A DNA stretch of 64,000 nucleotides from contig CM060732.1 in assembly GCA_030704615.1 (NCBI GenBank), forward strand, positions 34,393,053-34,457,052, written 5' to 3'. The stretch's first letter is position 1. Each line of letters begins with the position of its first letter. The translations under genes and the position numbers were made by a program. The notes beneath the pieces are model-generated. The model did no database searches. It saw only the letters and a program-made list of their open reading frames with translations, and had not been told where the DNA came from. Source of the stretch: Takakia lepidozioides. Its lineage: Eukaryota; Streptophyta; Takakiopsida; Takakiales; Takakiaceae. This document shows positions 53,590 through 64,000 of the stretch, piece by piece.

Positions 53590-56500
53590 CGAGCCCTTCC
53601 TCCTCATTTGATGTCCTTTAACATAAGATCATGGAACATTAGGGGCATTGGGTCAGATGCCACTGCCCCTAAGAGATCTAGGGTTAAAAGATGGGCCTCT
53701 TCTTTGCTTTCAGACAACTCCATAATCTTCTTGCAAGAACATAAATTGAATGATTCAAAGATTGCTTCATTAGGTCAGCTGTTTTGGCCTTCTAATCTTG
53801 CATGGTGGAATAGAATGGTGCTAGATTCGAGAGGTGGAACAGCAGTCCTGATCTCCCCAAGTCTGGCCAGCCACATCTCCGATATGGACACCTGGATGAT
53901 TGGTCGTGCGCAGTTCGGCAAGCTCTCAATGCCTGGGTCAGGCAGCATCATTGGTTTCATAAATATTTATGCTCCTAATAGCATTGCTGATAGAATCTCC
54001 TTTTGGCAATGCTTCATTATAAGATTTTATCTTTTCCAGACATTGACCAATGGATTCTGGCAAGGGATTTCAGTATGACAGACAGGACAGATGATAGGTT
54101 AGATCCTGCATCAGCCAGCCTGTTCCCTGACGAGTTGAGTGCTTGGGAAGTTTTGTGTTTTTTCTGTTGGTCTCATTGATGTCTCCATACCTAGGGATAA
54201 CGAGCTGCGTTTCTCATGGACTAACTGCAAGACACCTCCGGATCTGGTCATGGCCAGGCTGGATAGAGTGTACTGTACATCGGGTATCACATCATGGGCA
54301 AACCCTTCTCCCCTGGGACCTGTGCTGCCTGACTTCGATCATGCGGAGATTAGGACTTGCTTCATTGTTCTAGGAAATAGAGCTAAAGGGAGGGGGTATT
54401 TCAAGTTGAATCCATCCTTGCTCAAGTCTCCAGTGTTAGTTGAAGTCCTCTCTAAAGTCTGGTCCTCCACTGGTAATCAGTATGAGTCTCACACTCTTAG
54501 ATTCCTTTCAAAGCTGCAGGCAGTTAGATCTAGGTCTCAAGAGCTCTCTAGAGACTTTGCCTTGGCTAGATCTCACAAAGAAAAATGTCTCCTCAAATGC
54601 CTTCATCTTTGGCAGCAACTGCTGGAAAACAAAGATGAAGGTCCTTCCACTCTGATGAATTACAACACAGCCACCAATCTGTGGAAATTCAGACAGGACA
54701 AGGAGAATGCTCTTCGTCTCAAGGCCGGTATTAACTGGTCCCTTAAAGGTGAGAAAATGTCCAAATACTTTTTATCAAAGCAAGGCAACGAAGAATGGCA
54801 TCTTCAATTGCGTCTTTGATTGGCCCAGATGGGTCTCCTGCTTCCTCCCCTAAGATTATGGCATCTATTGCTGAGCATCATTTTGCCTCTCTTTTCTCCA
54901 AGAGGGCTCCCTCCGCTGAGGCTGTAATGGCTTCGGAGGCTGTTCTCAGTCACGTCCCTGCTCTTCTCTCGGATCAGGATAAGGTGGCTTTGTCCTCCCC
55001 TCTCTTAGACCTAGAGCTTGCCAAAGCTATGCAGTCTCTACATTCTGGGAAAATGCCAGGTCTTGACGGCTTGCCAATTGAAATGTTTGCGGCTCTCTGG
55101 TCCCCTATTGTTGATGATTTTGTTGCTATGGCCCAAGATGTCTTGCAGAAGGGCATCATGCCGTCTCAAATATCTGAGGGACTTATCACCTTAATCTTCA
55201 AAAAAAGGGACAGAAACCTCATCTCCAATTATCGTCCAATCACGCTCTTAAACTCTACTTACAAAATCATTGCTAAAGCACTCGCCCTGCGATTGCAACC
55301 AATTCTCTCCCGTATCATTCGGCCTGAGCAATCTGGATTTCTCAAAGGCAGAATGATACTGGATAATATTCTGCTCATGATTCAAGGAAGCAATGCACAA
55401 GGCCAAGTGCTTGGAGCAGCCATTGGCAATCCTAATGCTAGACTTTGAAAAAACATTTGATAATTGATTGGGACTTTCTCCAAAAAATCCTAGCTAAGAT
55501 GGGGATCCCCGAGTCCTTCTCTAGATGGGTTCACTTGCTGCTTAACTCCGCATCCAGCAAGTATCTGTAAATGGAGTTATCTCTAGACCCTTCTCTCTTC
55601 ACAGATCAGTGAGGCAGGGATGCCCGTTGGCCCCGTACCTCTTCCTCATAGCGGCGGATGCCCTTGGTCATTACCTTAATGCTAGGCAAGACATTGTTGG
55701 CTTAATGGTGCAGCAAGGAAAATCGATTAAAATCTCCATGTACGCTGATGATACCACGCGAACAACGAGGACTTGCCCAATATAGCTAGAGCCCGGGAAG
55801 CTCTGCAGCTATTCTGTATGGCCTCAGGACTCAAAGTTAACTTGAACAAGTTGGTAGGTCTTCTTTCAGAACTGCCTCCATCCTCAGCCAAACAGCATGG
55901 AAACCCCTGGGGAAATGATGCTGGCCTACGTTGGCTTCCACCAGGTACGGCTCAAACGCTGCTTGGTTTCCAGGTTGGGATTGGTCTAACTGAAGATCAG
56001 AGGTTTGAACCAACTCTCCAAAAGCTTAGAGCCAAGTTGGCCTTTTGGAGTTCGGCTATGTTGTCCATGGCAGGAAGGGCTCTAGTTCTGAACCAAATTC
56101 TTCTTGCGTCAGTGTGATACCCAGCTTCGGTTTGGTCCCCGGGTTGTAAGCTGATTGACAAGATCAAATCCATGATGAGGAACTTTCTATGGAGAGCCAA
56201 CCCGCAACACCCAACCAAATGAGCTCTAGTCTCTTGGAGCCAACTGTGTAGACCAGAAAAAGAAGGGGGATTGGGTCTGATAGATCCATCTTTGCAAATA
56301 ATTGCCCTTTTGGCTAAATGGATCCCAAGAGCGCTTCGTTTGGGAGATAGCCCATGGTGTGAGTTAGTAAGGCAGCACATGGTGCTCTCCTGTCCTCCCA
56401 ATTCACCTTCTTGGGTCCCCTCGCTCCAATGGCTAGTCCATGGCAATGGAAAGTCTAAAGGCTCCGGCTCTGAGGCATGGAACTCAATATGGGAAGCTTG

Positions 56501-57910
56501 GAAAATTCTTAGTCCGCATTTGGCTCAAAGAAGAGCAGTCTGTTTTGAAGAGGCAGTCAGGCAGCCCCTGTTTGGTAATGTTAATCTTGACTATGGGCCT
56601 CTGATTACCCTTCACAAGAAGTGGGCCACTTGGGAAGCCAAGGGCCTCTCTCATGTAGCCAACGTTTGGGAAAATGGTCAATTCCTAGACCCCTCTTTGC
56701 TGTCCTCCCTGGTCTCTGCTTCGTCAATCAAACATGGATGGGACCATATCAAGGCAGGAGTCTCATGTGTCCAGCCACTATTAGAAGGAGGTGGCTGCAC
56801 AGACACCGATCTTCCCTGTTGATTTGGGTGCTCGAATGGTGTTACAAATGTGGCTCTTTTGGCATTAGGTTCTTTGGGCACATAGTGGCTGGGGCTGCGT
56901 TTCACCTCGTCCTACGATGACATGGGGGATTTGCACAAGGACTTGGCATATAGAATTAGAGTGTTGGACGACACCTCCGGTGCTCCTGACCCCAAGCCTC
57001 CCCCAGGTGACGAGTGCAGTTGGGCCCGTTCAACATCCCTGCTTTGGTTCCTATGCTTCCCTCTCAGCAGGTTGCAATTCGATCCAGGGGAGTGGACTTG
57101 GATGGATAAAAAGAAATCCCCATTTCTAGGATACACTGTAAAAGCAGGCTATAGGATGCTCCTTGGGCAGGCCAATTTCTCTGTGAAGTGGAATAGAAAA
57201 TGGTTCTTCAGCCTACAGCCTTCGGCATGGAACAAGTTTGGAAAAACATTTGGCTCAAACAACGCTCGGCCAAAATTTGTGCTTTCGTGTGGAAGATTGC
57301 CAATAAGATCCTTCCAATGGCTGCTTCATTTCCAGATCAGGATCAATGTTGCAAGCTCTGCAACAACAATATCTCGGAAACCATGGAGCATGCTCTTGTT
57401 GAATGTCATATTTCTGCTCGAACATGGCGGCTGGTTTCGGGTTTCTATTCTCACTGAGATCAGTTGCCTAACCTCTTGTCTCCCTTGATGTTATTAAATC
57501 TACTCTCAGATTCTATCTGGAACACTTGCCCAATCTGGGCCTGTCTGAGAGCACGCTGTGGAGTTTATGGAAGACTAGATGCAACTTTATGTTTGATGGA
57601 AGATGCCCCAACATCAGATTAGTTCTCTATAAAATATACTCTGATTTGATTGCTGAGGGGCATAAGGCATTGGTGTCTCTGCAAACAGCTACCAGCAGGG
57701 GAGAGAAGATGTAGTTAAGTACTTGCAGAATTCGACCTCACCTGGGCTAAAGGCAGTCTCCTCTGCACCAGGCTCTCTGACACTCGAGTCGCTTGGCATG
57801 ATGCCCTGCCCCGGGAATGGCAAGTCGCCAGTTGACTCTGATGCAAACTGGAGGCACCAGAAGCTGCGAGTCTCCAAGTCCAAAGCTCAGCTGGATTTTG
57901 GGATTTAGGG
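53590..57910 (+). pseudogene. LINE ORF2: endonuclease, reverse transcriptase, zf-RVT (decayed)
   Basis: Endonuclease sequence begins near 53610 (FNIRSWNIRGIG, then FLQEHKL and FINIYAPN). After a frameshift near 54030-54140 the later endonuclease part and the linker continue (LVMARLDRVYCT). RT starts in the frame at 54795 (SGKMPGLDGLPIEMFAALWS, LITLIFKKRDRNLISNYRPI, EQSGFLKGRMILDNILLMIQ) and stops at 55448. Broken pieces with VRQGCPLAPYLFLIAADALG and the catalytic SMYADDT (about 55735-55755) follow. Further frames to 57714 include a zf-RVT domain (CCKLCNNNISETMEHALVEC, about 57346-57405). At least five stops or frameshifts interrupt it. Confidence 0.85.
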
Positions 57911-57984
57911 GTCTCATGCTAAGATACTGGTGTATTGATGCTAGTGCTTAGCTCCACTTCCCCTCTCTTTTCCCTGTTTGCCTA

Positions 57985-58015
<31 letters not shown>

Positions 58016-58025
58016 TAAAAACTAT

Positions 58026-60910
58026 TTTCCCGTAATATGAGTTTACGGCCCGAGCCCACGGCGTAACAGGACAGGACAAGCGGGATTTTATGCTTAAAAA
58101 AAAATTTAAAAAAAAAGAAAAAAAAAGGGGGCTGGGCCCACTATGGGTCAATTATGACTTGCCACGTAGACAGTCAACTCTACATGGCCCTTGTTACATG
58201 CTCCAATTTCATGACCCCTGCCTTTTCTAGAAAATATGCAGGTTGGATAATTCATTAAAATTTGTTGCTTTCAATTTGAGAGGGTGGGCCATCCGTCAGC
58301 CTGAGCACATATTTCTGTCTTTCCGGGAGACCGTTTCTGAGTTGGATTATATCAAAGGTGATCCTCCAAGTTAGGGTCTTTCGCAAATGACAATATTGGT
58401 GAGAGCCAACAATTTAATTTAATTAATAATACCTGGTCCGAGGAAGCCAGGCTGGGACGTAAAATTGTCACTAAGTTGTTTACAGCAATAACTTGGATAT
58501 TAACTTAGTACTGACCGCGGGGACAGCTTCATCTCATAGCAAACTTAATAATCCACAATAGAGGTGGTAAGGGAACTAATCAACTAATGATGGAATAATT
58601 AGGTCATTTAACCCATAACATGTGCGTAGAAATAAACAGTTGCCTGTCAGATTGGAAGGGATTGGTTGACCATTACTATCATCTAATACAATCTTGTGCA
58701 TAAAAATATGTCTCTGGAGGCTTTTACTAGTACACAAGATGTAATACCTCAACTTAGATATCATGCTCTTGTAAATGATTACTTCCATGCTCATTTGGGT
58801 TACCTTCATGTGGTAGTAATTTCACATGACAGAATGTAGATATCAAAGAAAGTATATGCAGTACTAATTGTTAGGAACACTCATAATTAATCATGAAGTT
58901 GCTTGATTAATTTCTTACTATGAACAAAAGAGATTGAATTTTATGCAAGCCCATATTTTTAACATTTTAAATTTTTTGAAAGAGAAAAACTTTTGACTAA
59001 GATGGGAAGCGGAGCCTAGTGAACTACACTACGCAAGCGAAAACTTCAAAAAGAGAGAAAAACACTTGAAAGAACAATACGATGCTTCTATAAGTATCAT
59101 ATGTATCATTTTCTTGTTATCCATCATTGATTTTAAGACAATTACGGTTGGATTACTTAAAGATAAACATGATGAACTTTTTTACATCATTTGTCAATGG
59201 AACTCATTGAATTTGATAGTACCCTTATGAAATACATCATATGTGGGATTAAGGTCATAGGAGTGAGTGGAAATTTAAGGGTCTAGGAATCCGTGGCTGA
59301 AATTTGGAAGTGATTCATTGGAGACTTAGTTTAGTAGGAGATCACATTGTTTTTCAGATGATTGATCTTTAGAAGTAGTGGATGAAGGGTGGATGACATT
59401 GTTTGTTGAGAGAAAGGGAGTCACGAATGATAGCAGATTAAAGGACAACACACAACCGAGCTACTTTTCCATCCATTCTCTGTTGTTGTTCTCAATGCAG
59501 TGCTTTCTTGTCTTTAATGAAGTCCTTAGGTCCTTAACGTCATTAGTAGAAATTAGAGGACGCCAATTGAGTTGATGGATTTGACATGTACTCCATGGAG
59601 AGCATGCAAATGCCAAGCAATGGTGCAAAATTATGTGAGGAGATTATGCCCAAGTATGTCAATGTCAAGCGAATGAAGGTAAGGTGCGCATTGCTGGAGA
59701 AAATTGAAGTAGTTCTCAACCAGGTGGTGGATGATATAGTCAAACTTGAAGCCGAAGTATATAGAAATGGAAAACATTTGATCATGTCTATAGGTTGGCA
59801 GATTATTGGAAGCTCAAGTGTAGATGGATGGATGTTGATGAAAGTTTCATACCTTCACGCAGTTACTGCTGTCTTTAAATCAGTTAGTAAGAAATTTCAA
59901 ACTCAACTTGGAAACCCAATTATATTAGGGTCTTCTTATTGTAGCTTACTAACAATTGATTAGGTACAAGCCCTAGTCACAATTATGTCGGAAACTTGAG
60001 TGTCATGCATTTTCCATCAACAATGTGTTGCTTCTTTTTTTTGCATGAACCTGTTATTTTGAAACCTTTACAGTTGCTTTCTCCATTTTCCCATCTGTCA
60101 CTCTCAGTAACCTACAAATCGTCTTTAATGAACTACTTACCAGTGACTAGTAATAATTGGTAATGATATAGTAGAGGGCAAGTGTGAGTTGTAGGATTTT
60201 ACTTGGCCATCGAAAGCAAATGAGAGAGTAGCCCTTGTGGATGATGCGATGGGCCTGCTATCTTTCATTTCTGGTGTCCCATGTCCTCCACCTCAATAAG
60301 CAACCCTTTACAAATCTCAAAATAGGCCCAGGGTTCATCATTCAGATGAATGCTCTTATTCAATTTGTAAAATTGGGGGATGAGTCTAATTTCCGCATTT
60401 TCAACCATTAGGAACTACACAAGAAACTTGGTCGCGAAGGTTTTTCTTTTTTTCTTTTTATTGGATTCTAGGCACACAATAGCAAATAATGGGCTCACTT
60501 CAAATTCGTCTCATAAAGGCCTTCTAATCATTAGCACCGACCGCGACCAATGACCAATGCTTATATACAAATTTGGGGAATATATGTGCTATATAAGGGC
60601 CTACTTTGGTGCGGGGATAAAGGCTTAATTCAATGGTAATCAAAGATTTTGATGAAAATTAAGAAGATGGAGATGAAGATGGATTTGAAGTTTGAACAAT
60701 TAAGCTCTTATGTAGTTGTGTGGAAACGAAGCGAAACAGAAAAACCCAACAGTTTATAACTGAAGGTGGCGGCAAAGGTGGTGACTGAAGTGACACAAGT
60801 TAGGGTTTGGCTACGTTATCAAAAGCCTTGATTGCAGTACCGCCAATGAGAGCCTAAAGTTTAGCAGCGCAACCACAAGGAACCCCCAACACGGTCCATG
60901 TTCCAGAGCC
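58026..60910. other. AT-rich intergenic region, no gene supported
   Basis: Very AT-rich DNA follows the LINE tail. A 125-codon plus-strand frame (59586-59963) has some helical, protein-like content but no recognised family or splice context. Nothing else is supported. Confidence 0.5.
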
Positions 60911-60919
60911 ACCCAACCG

Positions 60920-61015
60920 AAGAGCGACCAAAGAGAGGAGAGGAGAGTAGAGGAGAGGAGAGAGAGGAGAGGTAAAGAGGAGAGGAGGGACAAAGAGGAG
61001 GGGGCGAGAAGGAGA
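60920..61015. repeat. purine-only GGAGA tract
   Basis: About 90 bases are almost entirely purine on the plus strand (GAGGAGAGGAGAG variants). Such tracts can form triplex DNA or act as (GA)n promoter elements; no gene start was identified next to it. Confidence 0.85.
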
Positions 61016-61809
61016 GAACTTAGGGTGCACGATCAAAGCTTGATAATTAGAATCCGTATGTCTCAGCGTGCATCGTTCTCCCTCTAGGCATAATTCATTG
61101 TTTGATTGTTCCAGTTTCAGCAAGACTTTTGGTCGGTCTCTGCACAGGCTCTGCACTTGCCTACGGTATAGTTTCATGAATTGCGCCGAGGAGTATCAGC
61201 TTTTTCCCCTCAAAGTATCTTTGTTCAATGGTGGAGCAATATCAGACTTGACTTCACCTTGACTAAGTCAGTACTGAACAAGGTGACGTCCCACGTGTTT
61301 TTCTCACCCCCTGACCATAGCTCTATGCGCTACCTATGGTTCTATGGCTCTATGGTTCTTTTCTTTTCTGGACCTCAGTGAACAAGGTGATGTCTCGTGT
61401 GCTTTTCTCTCCTTTCTACACTACCTCACATACCTCACAGTATGTCTGACGAGGTCCACTCATGTGCAGTACCGATGATTCCACTTTGCAGTGCATGTGA
61501 GCACGTAGTCTGTTTATTTTAGTGTACTATGTTAATGTGTCTGCATACATGTCCCACCTTGTAGGTCTCTATACATGTGTCGGTGTATATGTGTAACTTC
61601 AGACCTGTTCATTTTTGGTGCATAATTGTCCAGAATTTTGCATTGAAATTAGGTTTGTCTGTGCTGGCCCAAACGACTCCATGGTAGTCCTGGGTATATA
61701 CCTGCGACGTCCGATTTAATTCAGTCTGGCCCGATTACTGCAGTTAGCTACAGATTTCAATGGAAACAATGGCACGAACCAATGCCGGCCAGCTAAAGAG
61801 TTCGGCTGC

Positions 61810-62410
61810 ATGACTAAGCGCTTCAGCCTGAGCACCCATTGAAGATTATTAAAGATTGGCTTGGAAAGCTTGGCTGCAGAAATCCAGAGCGACAGGAGCA
61901 GGACACTTCCCAGTGCATGAGTACCGGTGATCTAGTGTGGCCCTTACACCAACATGGCCCCCATACGACGCCCATGTATTGTTGGTTTAAGCATGCATCC
62001 ATAAATACAACTTAGGGAACCTTGTAATGAGCTGTTTCTCATGCATACTTGACACTCATCTTGGAATATAGAGCGGTTGTGTTGGTGTCAGTATCATGTC
62101 CTGGCCCATCAATTCTGATTACAGGACCTCCATGAATTGATATTCTAATGTGAGTATAATACTGCTTGTCAACGCGGATTATTGCAGGTAGCAAGAGTTC
62201 AATGATGACAGCTGAGCGCTTCATCCTGAGCTGAGCAGCCATTGTTCAAACACCGAAAGATTTGGGTTGGATAACTTGGTTGCTCATATCCAGAGCAACA
62301 GGAGAAGGTTGTGACTTCCACATGAGCAGGACGAGGAGCAGGAATCTGCTGGCGCGTCCACCAACATGGCCCCCATACGATGCTCATGTTGGATTAAGCA
62401 TCCACACCCG
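61810..62410 (+). repeat. imperfect direct duplication of about 200 bp
   Basis: Segments at about 61810-62000 and 62205-62410 share the same order of words: AAGCGCTTCAGCCTGAGC / GAGCGCTTCATCCTGAGC, then ATCCAGAGC-ACAGGAG, then CCAACATGGCCCCCATACGA (61951-61970 and 62361-62380), then a TTAAGCAT-type end. The two copies have diverged by substitutions and small indels. No coding content was found. Confidence 0.75.
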
Positions 62411-62615
62411 CTCCGTATTCAAAGATGAGGGTTAGTGTGCATTAAAAACAGCTCAGGTTTACAACTCCTTACAAGTACAAGTTATATGGTTTTTGTGCAC
62501 AATCGAATGTTGTACATGTATATAGTAAATTACACTGACGTATCATAGTATAATCAAGTGATCAGAGTTGAGTTCACACAGAGAATCGGAAGCATGGACT
62601 TCATCATGATGCGCT

Positions 62616-63866
62616 TTGCATTTCAAACTAATTTGTAACACGATTAAGGATCATTGGCAGTGTAGTGTATATTGTAGCTGTGAGATCTCAGTGGATAGAG
62701 CTGTGGTAACATTTGTATGTAAATTGTCCGCAGCTTCCTACATAGACTATTCAGCAATTTTCGGTCTGGAGGCACCGGCAGGTGTGTATGTGAAGGAGCT
62801 ACAAATACCCAGAACGGCGATTGGTAGTGTGTTTGGGCAAGACGGATCAAATGCGGAGGCTCTGCAGGCCAGACAACCTGGAAGAAACCAAGTGCATGGG
62901 CGCATTAACGAAGACACCGCCGACTTCTTGGAGGGCTTCTCTGGAACAGCTTCGGTTGTGGTCACCGCAGACTCAGAAGCATCGGTCGCCAACATCGCTG
63001 CTCAGATTGAAAATATAGTGTCGTTCACGGTTCCCGAACGTTGTCTCACATGCGTCGACAGCTCGAATTATTCATCCATTGAGACGCTGAACTTCCGACT
63101 CCTTCCTCAAAGGACGGAGTGTGATTTCCTGGTGTTTCGATCAGTAAGCCACAGTCGTTCCGATGATCCTTCCACAAGTTGTGCCATAGCCAGAGATCGT
63201 CTCAATCCAAACTGGGAGAGAGTAAGATATGAGAGAACGATAACGGAAGGGCTCAAGAAGAAGGCGATTTGCACTCAGGCCCCATCTGAAACTTCCGAGG
63301 GTGGTGTGGCGCCCAGAGGTCTCAAGTTGGTGGTCTCAGTAGGGAAGATGCTATTCAAGTGCAAACGCCCTCATCAGATCTTTTCATTTAGTTCGCCTCT
63401 TGAAGCATGCATGCGAATAACAAAGTTCAATAAAATGCTTGATAGCAACAGGTTACACCGTTGGTTTTTCACCGACAGAAACAGCCGAGAGGGGGTTCGC
63501 AAGCTTCGGGCTTACTTGGAGGACGGTACAGGGGATCACAATAAGTATGAGCTAACAAAGAGCATTCAAGGTACCCAAGTGGAGATCTGTTTTGTTGATA
63601 CCACAAACCAAGAGAGATTTCGCATTTCGATACAGAAACAAGTGAAACTGTCCAAGGGGATCAAGCGTGCAAGTCTTATTAAACATAATGAGGACCAACT
63701 GCTGGAGAATCAGGTAAATCCGAATGTTCCAGCTCTCCAGGTCTACTCCATCAACATGACATTTCAAGTAATCTGCCCCCAAAGTCCTTTGATGTTTGCA
63801 CTTTACGACCAACACAGATTGTGGATATGGAAGGTGTTACGGTTGTCTGAAATCCATGATCCATGA
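62616..63866 (+). CDS. unassigned frame with a KH-like segment
   Basis: A 416-codon frame carries the segment ELQIPRTAIGSVFGQDGSNA, followed about 50 residues later by VVVTADSEASVANIAAQIEN. The spacing and the IP-x4-IG-x3-G-x2-GSN pattern resemble a KH RNA-binding domain, although GQDG replaces the usual GKGG. The rest is not recognised (WFFTDRNSREGVRKLRAYLE, then QVEICFVDTTNQERFRISIQ). An acceptor-like TTGTCCGCAG ends at 62732, so the first 38 codons of the frame may be intron and upstream exons may be missing. Short tandem repeats around the stop (ATCCACTGTCCAAAA, 63860-63910) suggest the end may have changed recently. It may be a real gene, the last exon of one, or a degraded copy. Confidence 0.45.
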   Translation: MHFKLICNTIKDHWQCSVYCSCEISVDRAVVTFVCKLSAASYIDYSAIFGLEAPAGVYVKELQIPRTAIGSVFGQDGSNAEALQARQPGRNQVHGRINEDTADFLEGFSGTASVVVTADSEASVANIAAQIENIVSFTVPERCLTCVDSSNYSSIETLNFRLLPQRTECDFLVFRSVSHSRSDDPSTSCAIARDRLNPNWERVRYERTITEGLKKKAICTQAPSETSEGGVAPRGLKLVVSVGKMLFKCKRPHQIFSFSSPLEACMRITKFNKMLDSNRLHRWFFTDRNSREGVRKLRAYLEDGTGDHNKYELTKSIQGTQVEICFVDTTNQERFRISIQKQVKLSKGIKRASLIKHNEDQLLENQVNPNVPALQVYSINMTFQVICPQSPLMFALYDQHRLWIWKVLRLSEIHDP

Positions 63867-64000
63867 TCCACTGTCCAAAAACAATGATCCACTGATCCAC
63901 TGTCCAAAACTTGTATACTATCGATTCTAAGGAACTATTCATCAAACCCACGCTGGACTCCTTCGGAGCACCTGATTTATGCTTCGGTTATGACCAGGTG

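Larger units (their letters stand above)
50382..58016 (+). mobile_element. near full-length plant L1-type LINE
   Basis: In order: a 5' untranslated region of about 0.9 kb, ORF1 (zinc knuckle protein), ORF2 remnants (endonuclease, reverse transcriptase, zf-RVT) and a tail of about ten AAT/TAA units (57984-58012). AAAAACTAT occurs at 50373-50381 and again at 58017-58025 and may be the target duplication, although A-runs at both ends make this uncertain. ORF2 carries several stops and frameshifts, so the copy cannot move by itself. Confidence 0.85.

Overview
This window reads as nuclear DNA of a land plant. Genes are split by short introns, a U1 small nuclear RNA gene carries plant-type promoter elements, and there is an intronless PPR-DYW gene and non-LTR retrotransposons whose ORF1 is of plant type. 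The style of the PPR and F-box genes suggests a seed-free plant (bryophyte, lycophyte or fern), but the species cannot be fixed from sequence alone.

Layout. 1-6.6 kb: the 5' part of a pKIWI502-like chloroplast oxidoreductase gene (minus), the last exon of a Mal d 1-associated-protein gene (minus), and a KxDL/BORC-subunit gene (plus) whose first exon is interrupted by a local duplication with a stop. 7.3-10 kb: a Ty3/gypsy fragment, then an F-box pseudogene split by a 728-bp solo LTR with 5-bp target duplications. 10.7-15.4 kb: a complete eight-exon PRP38 splicing-factor gene. 15.4-22 kb: mostly non-coding, with tRNA-derived SINE pieces. 22-23.5 kb: an intronless MAKR-like gene. 24.8-27.3 kb: a complete five-exon gene of the PCBER/isoflavone-reductase family.

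28.1-33.7 kb is the most unusual part. It holds a decayed multi-exon gene with a ParB-like DGNHR region and a possible methyltransferase-like tail. Its introns, and only its introns, carry 18 copies of a 24-bp palindrome (half-site GTGATGATCGGT), some in a 170-bp tandem array, with paired base changes that keep the palindrome.

34-42 kb: LINE debris of two different clades. 42.5-45 kb: a complete PPR-DYW gene, predicted to take part in organelle RNA editing. 47.8-48 kb: a U1 snRNA gene with USE and TATA box. 49-49.3 kb: a 90-residue conserved membrane protein gene (minus). 50.4-58 kb: a nearly full-length plant LINE with decayed ORF2, a TAA-type tail and a possible target duplication. 58-64 kb: AT-rich intergenic DNA, an imperfect duplication, and an unassigned reading frame with a KH-like segment at the right end.

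The genes do not form a common pathway. PRP38 and U1 both serve the spliceosome but lie 32 kb apart and are not evidently co-regulated.
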